Part shown: in pieces, positions 12,404 to 24,375 of the stretch
How positions within the stretch are numbered: the stretch's first letter is position 1
How the letters are laid out: the number at the start of each line of letters is the position of its first letter
DNA from: Anaspis maculata
Taxonomy: Eukaryota > Arthropoda > Insecta > Coleoptera > Scraptiidae
Assembly: GCA_949128115.1 (NCBI GenBank)
Contig: OX421963.1
Coordinates: 57,655,306 to 57,719,305 of the forward strand
Reading direction: 5' to 3'
DNA length: 64,000 nucleotides
The notes under the pieces: generated by a model
The model's input: only the letters and a program-made list of their open reading frames with translations
What the model was told of the DNA's origin: nothing
Database searches by the model: none
Program-made: the position numbers and the translations under genes

Positions 12404-15400
12404 TATTAGGTACCGGACGGAAAAATAATTTAGACGATCAAATTAAGGTGATAAAAGCGTGATGCTGCGACGAATCGAGTTTTGGCGATTGTCACCGTCA
12501 AGTAGCCTAGTAGCCATCAGTGATTAAAATTAACAAGCAGATGGTTCCGTCTATTTCGAATACTTATAAAACAATTATGAACATGTGATTAGCGTTTATA
12601 ATTATTGATTTAAGTAATTTGCATTCATATTTCACTGCTATAGGTACATCTGGCATCAGTCATTTATAAATACCTAATAAGTAGGTACCTAAATGATATA
12701 GGATACAGGTAAACCCACTGATGAGATCTTTGACAACCTTATTCTACAAGTCGTAGGTACTATTCATGATGTTGCAGGTGATCGGTCAATGAAAATTCTG
12801 TTAGGATAAATTTCCGAATTTCACAACGTTTGAGTCCGGCTGGTTCAGTTCTGCTCCAGTAGGTGCGACTAAATACTATACTGCCACATCTCTAAAGTAT
12901 TATTATCTCAGCTCAGCAGTCAGCACTGTTTATTTTTTCCCGCGTAAGCCCCGTGACTGACGACGTTTTCTCATCATCATTGTCATCATCGGTGATCAGG
13001 AAATCGTGTCCGGAAAACGTGTGTGTAGGCTAGATATTGCATCGATTTCTGAAGACCTTTGCCAGAAAACATCAACCCACGTTTTTATCAATAATTAACT
13101 GAATCAACACAAGTTGCATTTATTGTAAACACGCTGGTGCATCGTCAGAAAATTCAATAAATCCATGTATTGTACAGGAGAGGTTATCATATATCATCTC
13201 TCCCTGGCGAAATCATATCGACATGTAGATGGGAATAAGAAAATAATCAAAATTTCGTGATGCGCACACATAAATAGATAACAATTAAAAATGTTGAAAA
13301 TGAATGGCAAATAATATGTAAACGTGCGATATTGGCAAAAAATATGGTCTTTTCGATGGTCCGAAAGTAAAACAATTTCTTATCGCCCTAATGTCAGTTG
13401 GTCATCGGATTATGTACAAGCTGCTCAAGATTAAAATTCGAAATTTCAAAGAAGCAGTATGTCGTTGGTGGGAACTGGGAGTTGACTCGATTTTATTGAC
13501 TGTCTGGGCGTTATCAATAATAGTTATCGGGAAGGGTGATCTGACACAATTAGGTACCTAGGTACAATTTTCACGCTATCTCACCACGGTTTATTTTTTT
13601 TTTTCAAATAACTTTCTCACTCGTGGATCTTACAATAATACCTCAGTTCTTATTCGAACTGTTAATTCTCTCAGTTCTCAATCTCATACTCAGGCAGAAT
13701 CAATGCAGTAACCCAGAGTTCCGGCTGGAGTAAGTATGAGATGAGTTATGAGACTGCAAGGTGAGAATATCCATAGTTGGAGAAGGACCGTTCAGAGCTG
13801 AAAGGAGCAATTATTATTATAGAATAGGTTACTTTCAACAATGGCAGCACCGAGAACCACCAGGATCAGGCTGAAACACTTGAAAGCAAAAGTTTGAATT
13901 GTCAGCAGTGATAGTGGTTGTTTGAAATGTTTCAAAAACATACTGTCCGCCGTTTATCTGGTAGAATTCATAGCCCTCGGGATATATTATTATAAGTATC
14001 TAAGCTATGATAAATCCATACGCTAAAAGAAATCAAAGTCAACCCGCCTGTGAAGACAGAAGGATCAGTACAGATTATTAGATTCGAGTCAAGAACATGT
14101 TGTTACGAGCTTATTGTCCTGTATGCAACTCTTGTTCACGCTGTCTTGTTTATGGCTGGTAGTTGTAGTTGGTATTCTTTATTTATTATTGAAGTAGAGT
14201 TACCACAAGTATAAGTGAGATAGGGGAGATAAAAATGTTGACCTTATAATGAACAAGAAGAACGTCCACTTTTCTTTGTCTTTGGCGATTCTTCAACCTA
14301 CTCCTGAATACGGGATATTTTGTACGTGCACGTTTTTATGTCTCAGCTTTATGAAATTTTAAACAGATGATTTACAGGATTTTAGAGAGAACTGACTTTG
14401 CCTGCTAATTACCTACCTACCTATTAATTAATTTCATTCACTGACACCTACCACTAATTAGCTGTATTTAGAATAAGCAAACTATCTTACGAAAATAGTT
14501 GAAAGCTCATTCACCGTCTGGCCACTGCCACAAAGCTCATACGCGAGATAATCAGAAAAAGAAGCAAGAAGCGACATTGCCGACATAAATAAGAACGAAA
14601 TCCGAAGTAGTTACCTTCATCGTGAGTCTTACGTATAAGTAAAAGAAAGTGTTTGCGTCTACAGTCCGCTAACCAACGAAGTGTGTATAGTCGAAAAACT
14701 GCATGGAGATCCGGTCTCTAAGATACAAAAACGCCCACAGACGTATTTTAAAATCTATGTTTTCTCTGGTTTTCAGTCAGCTGACTATTATTAGGATACC
14801 TTCCTCTGGACTACCCGTCACGTGAAAGTCCTGAAGCACTGCCAAGAAAATCAGCGGTAATACACTATGTTATAACGTACCGCATTCAATGAACCTAAAG
14901 CCTTCCACAACAGTCATATGGTGTGTGTGCAATGGAGTAGTTACAGTGCCAAAATAATTGTTCCGTTACACATTTTACCGGGCAACTATTAAATTGTCCA
15001 TCACATTGAATGCCAAAACTCCCTACTCATCTTTGCTTGCGCATTTCCTTGAGACTTTCCTCGCGATTTTCCGATGTCGATATGCGTTTGAACAACTTTC
15101 GGGCCAGAATCCAAGGATCGATGAATTATTTCGACACGCACAGGAACCTCGAAATATTTCTATAAATTTTTCTCTCCACCAAAGCATTAGTCACTGCAAT
15201 GTTCACAATGTCATTGCAACAAGTAAAACAAACACTTTAGGACGCTTTAAAGTCATTGGGCCTAGTTATCACTTATCAGATAACTTTGTCCATAAAATTA
15301 TTCGTTATTATTATTATTATTGTTTATTTCAATTGAAATATATGGGTGTCGAAAGTTCATAGTTTTTAGGTCGAGTTAATTTAATTAGAAGTTATACTAC

Positions 15401-15834
15401 TCAGGACTATAGCTGCATGAGCTGGAGATGCCAACTAGCGGAACTCGTATAATGGTGCATTCGACGGGAATTTTAAAATCATTATATTTTGTTAACTCTA
15501 CACTCGAACTGAAAATTGCATATCACAATGATTTGGAAATGAATACTCGGTGAGTGATAAATTTCGCATGAATGGCAAAATTTATCGATGTGAATTTTAC
15601 TATCGAGACCAAAAAAAAATGTCAAGCAATAGACTTTACCAAAAATTTGAAGCGCATCAAGCGCAGATTGGGAAGAGACAGATTTACTGCGTTGCGCATG
15701 CGCCCAAGCCCAAGAACATACCTAATTTACAAATCACTAGTGGAAGGGAAAAAGTGCGAATCATTGATAATTGATATGGTCTACTAGCAGGAGCATAGAA
15801 CTTTTATTTCAGTGTCGCATTAGGTGTCAGGTTA
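12404..15834. other. Low-repeat stretch, no gene recognised
   Basis: The longest repeat-poor part of the left half. The segment 12830-13080 is more GC-rich, with a CAGCAGTCAGCACTG run that could be initiator-like, but no ORF or paired splice sites support a gene. The ORF at 14958-15362 (134 codons) has no recognisable domain and no start context. TAGGTACC-type words cluster at 12670-12700 and 13550-13563. A short ATT-rich microsatellite is at 15298-15325. Confidence 0.4.
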
Positions 15835-16190
15835 ACAACACTCGACAAAATAAAACTAGACAAGGGTAAGTTCCAAGTTTCATGAAAATCGTTCCACTAA
15901 CAAGAGATTTCAATATGGCAGCCAAGATGGCGGCAGAATTATGAAACTCAGCTTGAAAATAGGAATGATCGTACGAGACAAGCGTAACTCTCAAGTTTCA
16001 TGAAAATCCTTCCACTTATAAGAGATTTCAATATGGCGGCCAAGATGGTGGGGCAATCATGAAATTTGGCTTGAAAATAAGAATGATCGTACTAGACAAG
16101 GGTAAGTTTCAAGTTTCATGACAATCGTTCCACTAATAAGAAATTTCAATATGGCAGCCAAGATGGCGGCCGAATTATGAAAGCCAACCT
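15835..16190 (+). repeat. Three tandem modules of about 115-120 bp
   Basis: Each module contains CAAGTTTCATGAAAATC or a close variant, TTCCACT, AAGAGATTTCAATATGGC, and GGC(A/G)GCCAAGATGG, at about 15870-15945, 15985-16055 and 16100-16170. Diverged relatives of the same words are at 27550-27860 and 28240-28400. I do not recognise the family. ATG and AAGATGGCG words make spurious ORFs here. Confidence 0.65.
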
Positions 16191-16460
16191 GCCTATTTGG
16201 TCCTTGAGGACCTAAGCTATCCACCGGATAAAGTTCAATCTTCAAGGGCTGTAGCTTTATTTCCCGAGGAGAAGTTCAACTTCATCGAAGTGCACAGGAG
16301 ATCTCTGTTTTTTGAGAATAATGATAACGATGTATGGATAACAAAAATAGTGCCCATTGGCCACCCTTGGGGACATCAGCTATTAATCGGAAAAAAGTTC
16401 CAAGACTCTTGTTTCAATTCTCGAGAAGGAGTACAGCGTCTTAATTTCTGCACGGACTCG

Positions 16461-16495
<35 letters not shown>

Positions 16496-16530
16496 CGGCC
16501 ACATATGCGTCATTCTGTTACTTATATAAA
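16190..16530 (+). repeat. Unique-looking segment ending in a (GACA)n array
   Basis: Continues from the tandem modules and ends in about eight GACA units at 16461-16491, followed by AACCGGCCACATATG. The same terminal word AAACCGGCCACA occurs at 30685 and a variant at 8222, so this is probably one end of an interspersed repeat. The ORFs at 16197-16529 and 16376-16639 are products of the microsatellite. Confidence 0.55.
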
Positions 16531-16784
16531 AAAATGTTCTCCAACTGATTTCGACCTCCTGAACACTAATATCGGGTTCACTTTTGAATTGGAACATTTC
16601 TTTTTTATCGAAAAACCGAAAAAATGGTAGCCTTGTCACATGATTTTTAGTGATACCTACCTACTTTTTTTTTGTTATTGAGCGAACATCTTTCGTAATT
16701 TGAGTGCCATTATCCTTCAGGTACCTAGTATTGACTATTTCAAAATGTTCAATTACTATTTCGGCACGTCTGATTTTAAATTTG

Positions 16785-17640
16785 TAGGGTCGTGTAATAT
16801 GCGCCGAGCCGTGGCTTTGCGGTCGTTTTCAAAAATTGATAACAATTGACCCAACGGTCGGATCGAAGTGGGGTTTTTGTCAAAAGAAAGTTCAAATTGT
16901 TCTCTAAATATAATGCCGTACATGCAGTGATGTATTTCATCAAGAAATTGTAGTTGCCTGCATATCGCAACTTTCTACATCTTACCGCGAATGCCAGCAC
17001 TTGATCGGCGAAGCCGCCCTACACCAAAATGTTATTTTTGTAATTGTTCATGATTATTTCGGCAAAATTTTTCTTGATTCGCGTACCAAGGCCATGAGCT
17101 ACCCATTCGAGTTGAAATATTTTCTGTATTGAATTTCGTTTTGTTCGGAGGAAAGGATATCAAGCACCAGCAAGCAACGAATAAATCATTTGCGGCCGAG
17201 CCGTAGTTTCGGAGTCATTTTCAAAAATTAATAACTACTAATCGGCACCTCGCACCGATGTGAAATTTTCATTAAAATAAAGTTCAAATCATCCTCTAAA
17301 TATAACTCCGCATATGTATTATGGTAAAATGATAAGATCGGGTACTTCCTCGCATATGATAACTTTCGAGATCAGGCCGGCTTCTGAAATGCAGCATTCA
17401 ACGGCGATGCCGCGTCACACTAAATTGTTATTATTGTCATTGTTTATTATTATTTCGTGAAGATTTTTCTTGGTTCGGGATACAAGGTCATGAGCTACCC
17501 AATGGAGTGAAAATTTTTCGCAAAAACCTTTTCGTCTAGGACTAGATGCTGTGACGGACGGACGGACGGACGGACGGACGGACGGACAAAGCGAGGACAA
17601 AAGCGCCTTCCCGTTTGGAGAAGTGCGCTAAAAAGCCTGA
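16785..17640 (+). repeat. Two diverged direct modules ending in a (CGGA)n array
   Basis: Module 1 (about 16790-17150) and module 2 (about 17190-17540) share, in the same order, GCCGAGCCGT, TTTTCAAAAATT, AAAGTTCAAAT, TCTAAATATAA, AAGATTTTTCTTG-like words and CATGAGCTACCCA. Nine GACG/CGGA units follow at 17552-17587, then CAAAGCGAGGACAAAAGCGC. A reverse-oriented fragment of that tail is at 4107-4172. The function is unknown; it could be the 3' part of a larger element. Confidence 0.6.
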
Positions 17641-18391
17641 TTGCGTGATCATAGTCACCCTCGGAGGAAGTGAAACTTCTATAGGTGTGAATCAAGTTTC
17701 AAACTACTTCGATGAAGATGCTGTCTTTTTAATGTTTGTGTTATTGTTTCACATTAAAGCAAATTCTTACATAACGCAAATCAAGAATCAGCTTTTTGGG
17801 TTGGAACTTTTGAGATTTTGAGCCGCTTCAATAATAATATGCAACGTGATTCGCCTGGTATCAGTTCAGTACAGGACGATTTTTTGAGATTGATAAAAAT
17901 TGACCCACCCCACCAATGACCAAGAAATAGTCTAAAACATGTTTCATTAAGATTTAACTATAAATTTTCAACAGAAATCATTTCTAAGAACTAAGAAACG
18001 GCAGTGGACACTACTTATATCTTTGATTCTTTGTCACCTATACTGCAAGTTCTGTTGAACCACTACCGGAAGTAACCGGAAGTGTCACCTTTAAGATGAT
18101 TTGATGATTGCTATGAAATCAGTTGACGTGATGAGAATATAACAATAATAACCACATTTTTGAATGAATAGAAGTTGGAAGTGATGGGACATACCTGTTT
18201 GTTAAAAACCCACAAGATTAGTCATTTTATGAGCTATTTTATAAGTAGTAAGTAGCTAGCAATTTAATAGTGAGTATTTTTTTTTTATATGCATGTAGGT
18301 TCTCAAACTACTATCAAGGTCAAATCATCAATTTCACTGCTGGCCTATGACAGTTATTATTGTATGTAAATTAACAGATATACGAGTGCTA
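17641..18391. other. No gene recognised
   Basis: AT-rich flank between the (CGGA)n repeat and the left inverted repeat at 18394. The ORF at 17615-17821 starts inside the repeat tail and has no domain signal. Confidence 0.4.
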
Positions 18392-19010
18392 TACAGGCGT
18401 CCCAGAATAAATCATAGACCGCAGCGAACTGAAAACTCGAGCAAAAACTACTTGTTCCAGATTATAAGGGCATCCAAGACCATTTTTCAAAATATGGGTA
18501 CCTATACACTATACAGCCCTTCAAAAATGATATGAAATAAATTGTTTTTATTCCAATAATAGAAGTAAATTAAATATAAAAATTTACATATAAATTGCAA
18601 TTATAACAATAATCCAATATAATTATTTCAAACCAAATAAATTTATGGCAATGAAATTTGGTATAAGGGTTCTACAAAAAAAAAACACTATAGACTATAG
18701 CATAAAATATTCTATGGAATTACGGGTCCACTGTTTGGGAATGCTTTTCATTGCCGTAGACAGTGCTAGCGCCCTTTTACTAACTTCTATTTTCTACGCT
18801 CCTGGAGATTTTTTTAAATTGATTACCTTTCTACATTACACGAACACTTCTTAAATCAAGTTACCAAGATGAAAATATGACTTAATGCTTAGTTTACGAA
18901 TCATTTTGAAGGTCAAAATTGGAAAAAGAATGTTGGCTGAAAAAGCACGGGCTCTTAATTCATGATTAAATGCGGAGGGAGGAGATGGAACAGTTCAAAA
19001 TAGCACATGG

Positions 19011-19167
19011 GCCTTACTCTTGGGTCCATTGTTCCACCTTCTCAGACTAACCGGACTTACCGAGCCGCAATGTGATTATTCTCGCTTTGGGTCTTACTCT
19101 TGGGTCCATTGTTCCACCTTCTCAGACTAACCGGACTTACCGAGCCGCAATGTGATTCTTCTCGCTT
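19011..19167 (+). repeat. 80-bp tandem duplication
   Basis: Two near-identical copies start at 19013 and 19093 and share CTTACTCTTGGGTCC, CTTCTCAGACTAACCGG and CCGAGCCGCAATGTGATT. Only one substitution (ATTATT/ATTCTT) is seen over about 75 bases, so it is recent. Confidence 0.8.
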
Positions 19168-19711
19168 AATGGTCGGCCCACCCAAGCACTGGGGCCGCCA
19201 AGCGCACAGTTCTTCAAGATTCCGCCAGATTCTCAATACACAATATTGCGTGACCGCTTAGCGCATGCGCTAAAAAACGAAGTGATTCGTTCTAAAGTCT
19301 TCCATATGTTACGCTGTAAAATAGGTGATTCTCAAACTAAGCTCAATGGATTATGCGTCGTTTCCAAGTAGAAATGGTTACATAGAAAAATCGGTGTAAC
19401 CCTCGCAACCTATTCATGAAAGCACATATGTGAGGGATCATTCCCAAATGCCCCAAATTACGAAATAAAAGAACATGGAACACTTCAACCATAACATTCA
19501 AATTTACCGCAAAATTCTATGGGGATATTTCATTTAATCAGTGCTGTATTGTATTGACGACAGCATGGTGTGGTGACAGTCAGTCCTCTGAGTGACACAC
19601 AATTTTTCGACCGCCGAATATCCATTTTTAATCGGAAGGCTTCCAAATTGCTGATAAAACTGAACAAAATGTCAACGTCAAACACAGAAATCAATGTCAC
19701 TGTCGAATTCT

Positions 19712-19892
19712 GGGCCGCTATTCTTGAATCGTGTGCGAAGAGTCCCTGGGAGTTTTATATAATCCGTACTACACTTCTGTAGCGAAAGTTGCCTAAAAAC
19801 CACGATTTTAGGCAACATTCGCTACATCAGTGTACTGCGGAATGTATTTTACTCCCAGGAACTTTTCTCACACGATTCAAGAATAGCGGCCC
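19712..19892. mobile_element. Foldback MITE with GGGCCGCTATTCT ends
   Basis: The left arm begins GGGCCGCTATTCTTGAATC and the right arm ends GATTCAAGAATAGCGGCCC. Inner pairs include CCTGGGAGT/ACTCCCAGG and TAGCGAAAGTTGCCTAAAA/TTTTAGGCAACATTCGCTA. The foldback at 28012-28141 has the same first 13 bases and a different interior. Confidence 0.75.
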
Positions 19893-20216
19893 TGAACATG
19901 CGCGATGATAAGTTGTCACCGTTTTCTTAGTTCGCATGACATCCGTGTCGGAGCGCCACTTCGGCGCAATATTGTGTATTCAGGTGCATTTATATTATTA
20001 CCCGGTGCCTGCGAGCGCTGGTCGGTTTTTGACTAGTTTGTCTCTCGCCTACGCTTGCGGTAATACTCTACACATTTCCATGCCGGTTACGGGCGTAATA
20101 CTCAAAGAGTCCTGCCCAAGGTCTTTCGAGGGAAATTTATGTGCTTGTTCAGAATTGGGTGGAGGGTGAGTGCCAACTTATCCAAATTCTGATTTTGCTT
20201 CGCATTGCTGCAGTCG

Positions 20217-20221
20217 AGTTT
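20217..20221 (+). repeat. Left target-site duplication (AGTTT) of the LTR retrotransposon
   Basis: AGTTT directly before the 5' LTR is repeated directly after the 3' LTR at 26017-26021. Five base pairs is the usual length for Ty3/Gypsy-like integrases. Confidence 0.75.
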
Positions 20222-20467
20222 TGTTAGCGCCATCTAGAATGGGTACCCTACTACTTCGGCATAGGCAGCCCCATGTCATGGTGCAGGTAGCGCCATCTCT
20301 ACTCGGCAGCGAGTGCATGTCAGGATGCAGGGTGGTAAACGCCACCACTTCCATCGTGCCTTGCGAACAGCTTGTTGCCTTTTTGCTTATTCTCTTTGCT
20401 TTGTGTAATTGTGGATAATTATAACGTTCACACTGTTCAATCCCTGAAGTGTTGTTCACCTATAATA
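20222..20467 (+). repeat. 5' long terminal repeat
   Basis: 246 bases beginning TGTTAGCGCC and ending ACCTATAATA. Compared with the 3' copy it lacks a 7-base ACTAGGC segment and has two substitutions. The unusual ending without the usual CA is supported by the exact AGTTT duplication immediately outside both copies. Confidence 0.8.
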
Positions 20468-20581
20468 TCAGAAGTGGTTAAAGAAGCTTTAAAACGCCCA
20501 CAATCGGCAGTGTGCTGTGTGCATCAGGTATTATTATGTTTTTTTCGAGCGGCCTGCACTCGGTCATCTGTGCTGCACTCC

Positions 20582-21650
20582 AACCCAAGACAATGGCGGA
20601 AGGCGGAAGAAAACAGTACCGCACGGCCCGCAAAAAAGCCACATCACGCCCCAAGCCGATTGCTTTGTGTCTGCATCATCTTCGTTGGAAATGGTGCTGT
20701 AAAAATTATTAGATCGGATGGATTCCAAAACCATTGCCTGACAGTTTGCCCAACTTTCTCCCAACCACAGAAGATCCCGAAAAATAGGCTGATGACGTCC
20801 CGCAAACTTATGACGGAATTGTAATGGAGTGACGCTTACCTACATTACCTAAAATGACTCGAGTTTCTGGCTGTTTTGAAGGTAAGGTAAGCATTTGGTT
20901 TTCTGGGCGGCCCCCTAAAATGCCTAGAGTGACCGTACTTGGCTAACTTGAGGAGAGATGTGTGCGCTCCGCTAACTTTGCAGGCGTTGCTATTGTGTGG
21001 TAAGCTTTTAATGCTTGATGCTGTTGACTTTAATGATTCAGACGGTTGCTCGAGTTACGGTCATTATGCTCGTATGAAACTTCAAAAATTAGAGGCTACA
21101 CGTATTGACTTTACTCACGCACAATTGATCAGTATCATTTTTTGTTTTGGCATTCTTGATTCGATGATACAAACTCACTCTTTACAAGTTGAATCACATT
21201 TTTGTGACGTCACTTCAATGTAGTAAAATTTCAAGCCACCACTCAAATAATGTTTATTTGGTTCCTTCTGCCAGTTTTGTCGGGCAGTATTTTCAGATTA
21301 GATGTTTTGATTGCAATCAGTTTGATCGCCACCGAGTCAGTTGCAAAAGTACGTCAACAAGCACAGCCAGTCGGTTTGAAAGAGAACGCGAACTTTCCGA
21401 CACCAAACGTAGTTCACAAAAAAGAAAAAATCTCACAACGCTTCATTTTGTGATCATTGCAAACGTAAAAGGCGTATTAGGCATTTTATTACGAATTGCT
21501 TCATTTGTGAACTTATTGAAACTAGAAACTACTATGAACGAATTAAAGCGACAAACTCATGGGCCGGAAGGTCTAGAAAATACAGAGCGGGTGGATGTAT
21601 GTATGTCCCCTAAATCAAAAGACACACTCACGTCAATGGTGTACTAAATT
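20582..21650 (+). pseudogene. Gag-like region with damaged zinc knuckle
   Basis: Between the 5' LTR and the protease remnant lie three broken open stretches (20594-20712, 20939-21223, 21189-21647). The last contains a CCHC-like motif, CFDCNQFDRHRVSC, near 21295-21340. The spacing fits C-x2-C-x4-H-x4-C, except that the residue at the histidine position is arginine and the preceding glycine is aspartate, so zinc binding is probably lost. A second cluster of cysteines (CDHC, then NCFIC) follows in another frame at about 21450-21515. In intact elements this region would encode the nucleocapsid part of Gag. Several frameshifts and stops make it a pseudogene; the assignment rests mainly on position and the knuckle. 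Confidence 0.5.
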
Positions 21651-21940
21651 GTGGAACTTGATGAACACAAAACAAACGCCTTGTTGTATACAGAAGCCCC
21701 AAGTTACTATGGTGCGTTCGTCTTTGACTACTTTTCCTCAGTGAACAATAGTTCCTGAACATTTCAAGCTCACCGGAGTAGGCGGCTCTACTCACGCATC
21801 TTCCCCTGTCAGTATCAGAGTCAAATTCAACAATCACATTGTTCATAAATTATACGTCGTTGATGACGATACAATTTGCTGCGATGCCCTATTCAGTTCG
21901 AATTTTCTCAATTCACCAATAATTATGTCACTTTCATCAA
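21651..21940 (+). pseudogene. Retropepsin (aspartic protease) remnant of Pol
   Basis: The plus-strand translation shows the layout of a retroviral-type protease. The active-site position at 21687-21698 reads YTEA instead of the D-[ST]-G-A expected of the family, so both catalytic Asp and Gly are substituted. A one-base frameshift follows within about 10 codons, and a stop (TGA) lies near 21745. Downstream the LTGVGG motif and the VVDDDTI...DALFSSNFL segment match the flap and the conserved C-terminal I-x-G-x-D-F-L-like region of Ty3/Gypsy proteases. The family cleaves Gag-Pol; this copy cannot. Confidence 0.65.
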
Positions 21941-22044
21941 TTTCCAATCCGAACCTCATCTGCAATATGATGATTTTTGCGAAAGTCTTCGGACAAAAAC
22001 TTACAATCAATCTTGAACGATGAATGCGATTTGTGGAGAACTTG

Positions 22045-22460
22045 TTACGAGTGCAAGCTGATGTCTCCACCGCTTGGGATAATTTGATTTTCCGAATCCA
22101 ACTGATTATCAACTCGACGGTTCACAAGGCAATTCAACGAACTCTATTACAACACTCTTTGGTTGTGATGGCCGACTCTCCGAGATAGCAAGAATAATTG
22201 ACCAAGCCTTAACTGACCAATTACCATCTTCTCCTATTCACAGCGAAAAATGAAGGGAATTCGTAAACAAACATCTGAAAGCTAATGCAGAAGAACAAGA
22301 ACGGGCTGGAAATTAAAGTCATCTCGAGGGTCATCCCAAACATCACTGCTTCTCAGTCGATGATTATGTACTCCTTTCTCGAGAAGCTTTGCGACCAAAA
22401 TAAAAAAAAAAGTGGAAATCCAGTTGGGTTCGAACGTGTTAAGTGGTCACAGTTATATTT
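22045..22460 (+). pseudogene. Integrase C-terminal remnant of Pol
   Basis: About 100 bases after the protease remnant the translation jumps to an integrase end: AWDNLIFRIQLIINSTVHKA (about 22066-22125) resembles the family pattern W-x-L...I-N-x-T-x-H, and after a frameshift TLFGCDGRL resembles the P-x-x-L-x-F-G-R motif. A later piece, SVDDYVLLSREALRPK (about 22350-22400), resembles the integrase C-terminal domain (G-D-x-V-L-x...). The DDE catalytic core, RNase H and reverse transcriptase that should lie between are deleted. Stops interrupt each piece. Confidence 0.6.
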
Positions 22461-22664
22461 CTTCCAAATGACCACTATTACCTTCGCAAAGTGGGTTAAC
22501 AACAGTGTCTAACAACAGAATCGGCCCGATTTACGACTGAGGCCTTCTGCGTCTGTGGTCCCAGGAATGGTTTCCGAAAGACTGCAGTGAACCTTTGGAT
22601 AGCTACATGACCAAAGAGAATGTATCTGAGGTATGGTACAAGTTTCGAGTTTGTGTTCATTTTT

Positions 22665-22681
22665 GATGACTCTACACCATG
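22665..22681 (+). repeat. Left stub of the 67-bp satellite unit
   Basis: GATGACTCTACACCATG, directly left of the piggyBac TTAA, is the end of a satellite unit. The array resumes at the right-hand TTAA (24376) with AGTAGTTCGTCG, so the piggyBac insertion split one unit. Confidence 0.85.
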
Positions 22682-22685
22682 TTAA

Positions 22686-24375
22686 CCCGTTTCCGCCCAG
22701 CGTCCTATTTATAGGACAGTGCGTTCATGATTTTTTTTTCTGCCAATTCGCGGTACTTACGGGTTCTAGGTACTCGCCGACAAAAAGCGGATACCCAAGG
22801 GCTTTTTTAGCCCGCGCAAGTTCTTGATGATTGTTATTGTTCTTTCACTGGTCGATGCGGCCGTATCGTTAAATTTTTGCACATATGCACCTCGACAGTG
22901 TTTTTCTTATTTTGTGAAAACTACAAGAGGTAAGTGCCTTTTTTTCAATATTTTAGCATGTTGGAGCATCAAGATGATTACCAAAAATATTAGTTTTGTT
23001 CGATTGCAGTCAAATTTTTCTGTGATAACTTGTGAATCTTGGCGTCCTATAAATAGGACGCTGGGCGTTACAGTGCATTTTTGCAAATATTTTAGTCATC
23101 AACTCATATTTGAATTTTCATTCTAGATTTGACTGCTAGCCAATATAATGAGCAATCAAACTTCCAAATATGTTTTCAAAGCCTTGAAGAAGGCAATGTT
23201 TTTTTTTTTTGAAGTCATCGAGGGAGTCATTCTAGCCCTACCACCTGAGGTCGACGAGCTGACGGATGAGGAGGCGTGTGGAGATGGCGAGCTGTCTACA
23301 CCGATCGTCAAAGATATCCCCAGGCTGTACTGAAGTCGACATCCTTGACGATATTGATGAGGGAGGCGCCACGTCCACGTACCCACAGGAGAATGACAAT
23401 GACGACGATAAAGACGACTTACCACTGGCGTCGCTGACTGCCAGAATCAAAGGTCCTTCGATAAGCAGCCAGTTACTTCCGCAGAAAAAAAGGGCAGCCA
23501 AGATGACAGTTACTACAAAATGGAAGCATGTTTCGCCAAAATACCAAACCGGCCCGTTACAAGACGGACCCGACAGGAAACTTGCGTCACTGAAGGCGAC
23601 TTTGGGAGAGGCAAAGCCTGTAAATATTTTTGAAGGCGAGGAGTAAGGGAAAAAAGTGGAACTGGTGCCTAGTCACCCGCGTCGTTGATATGGCAGTTGC
23701 CAATGCGTTCCCTTTATACTGAAATCTTCATGGTAAAAAGTCAATTTCCACAAGGAATTTCAGAAGGTCTATTGCAGTGCAGTACCTAAAAAATGGACAC
23801 ACCAAACAAATCAGAAAAGGCAGACCGTATAGCTTTCCTTCAACTTCTAAATCGAAGGTGTCTGATGAAATGAGGTACGATGAAAGAGGTTCTGTAATCG
23901 GGAAACGTGACAAGCAACGCCGGTGAATATACCAAAATTGCTTAGGTAAACCCCTAACATTTTGCAGCAAGTGCAATGTTACTCTGTGCATGGTCTGTTT
24001 TTCCAAATACCATCGAAAATAGTGAAGTGAAACCGTTCATAACTAGTATTGTTTATTTTTGAAGTGTTCAATTTTGTTTGTTTCTATGATATTCATCAAT
24101 TATTGTTATTATTGATATTATAAAGAGAATTCATCAACTTTTGTTATTATTCCTATGAAATATATGCGATTTTTCAAAAGATTCCACTTCATTTCTATCT
24201 ACCACAATAATACTCATATCCGCCCAGCGTCCTATTTATAGGACAGCACTTTTTGAAAAAACTAGAGTGTTTTTTTGAATTTGGTCAACGCCTTCACTTT
24301 AAGCATGTCCTAAATAGCAATATATCCAATTTTTGCAAAGATTCTAGAGAAAAAAACAATTTGGGCGTTAACGGG
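22686..24375 (+). mobile_element. piggyBac-like element, core-deleted
   Basis: Flanked by TTAA at 22682-22685 and 24376-24379. The ends begin CCCGTTTCCGCCC and (reverse complement of the right) CCCGTTAACGCCC. A palindromic box GTCCTATTTATAGGAC occurs at 22702-22717, at 23044-23059 in inverted context, and at 24229-24244, each next to CGCCCAGC. The transposase relic at 23148-24022 keeps both ends but not the catalytic core. It sits inside the satellite array of the LTR retrotransposon. Confidence 0.85.
23148..24022 (+). pseudogene. piggyBac transposase relic, N and C termini only
   Basis: The N-terminal part (from ATG 23148) shows the acidic start typical of the family: LPPEVDELTDEE, then after a frameshift near 23320 DILDDIDEGG and a K/W-rich KWKHVSPKYQTGP, ending near 23646. 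From 23654 the frame matches the C terminus: VVDMAVANAF, LHGKKSISTRNFRRSIAVQY, and VIGKRDKQRR. The cysteine-rich domain follows at about 23971-24010 (C-SK-C-NVTL-C-MV-C, then H). Stops occur near 23720 and 23923. The family averages 550-600 residues; the whole DDD catalytic centre (roughly 300 residues) is absent, so it cannot transpose itself, but its ends might still be mobilised. Confidence 0.75.

Noticed and set aside
14958..15362. 134-codon ORF
   Set aside because: No recognisable domain, poor start context and AT-rich, low-complexity end.
16197..16639. ORFs containing (DRQT)n or (CLSV)n
   Set aside because: These are translations of the GACA microsatellite.
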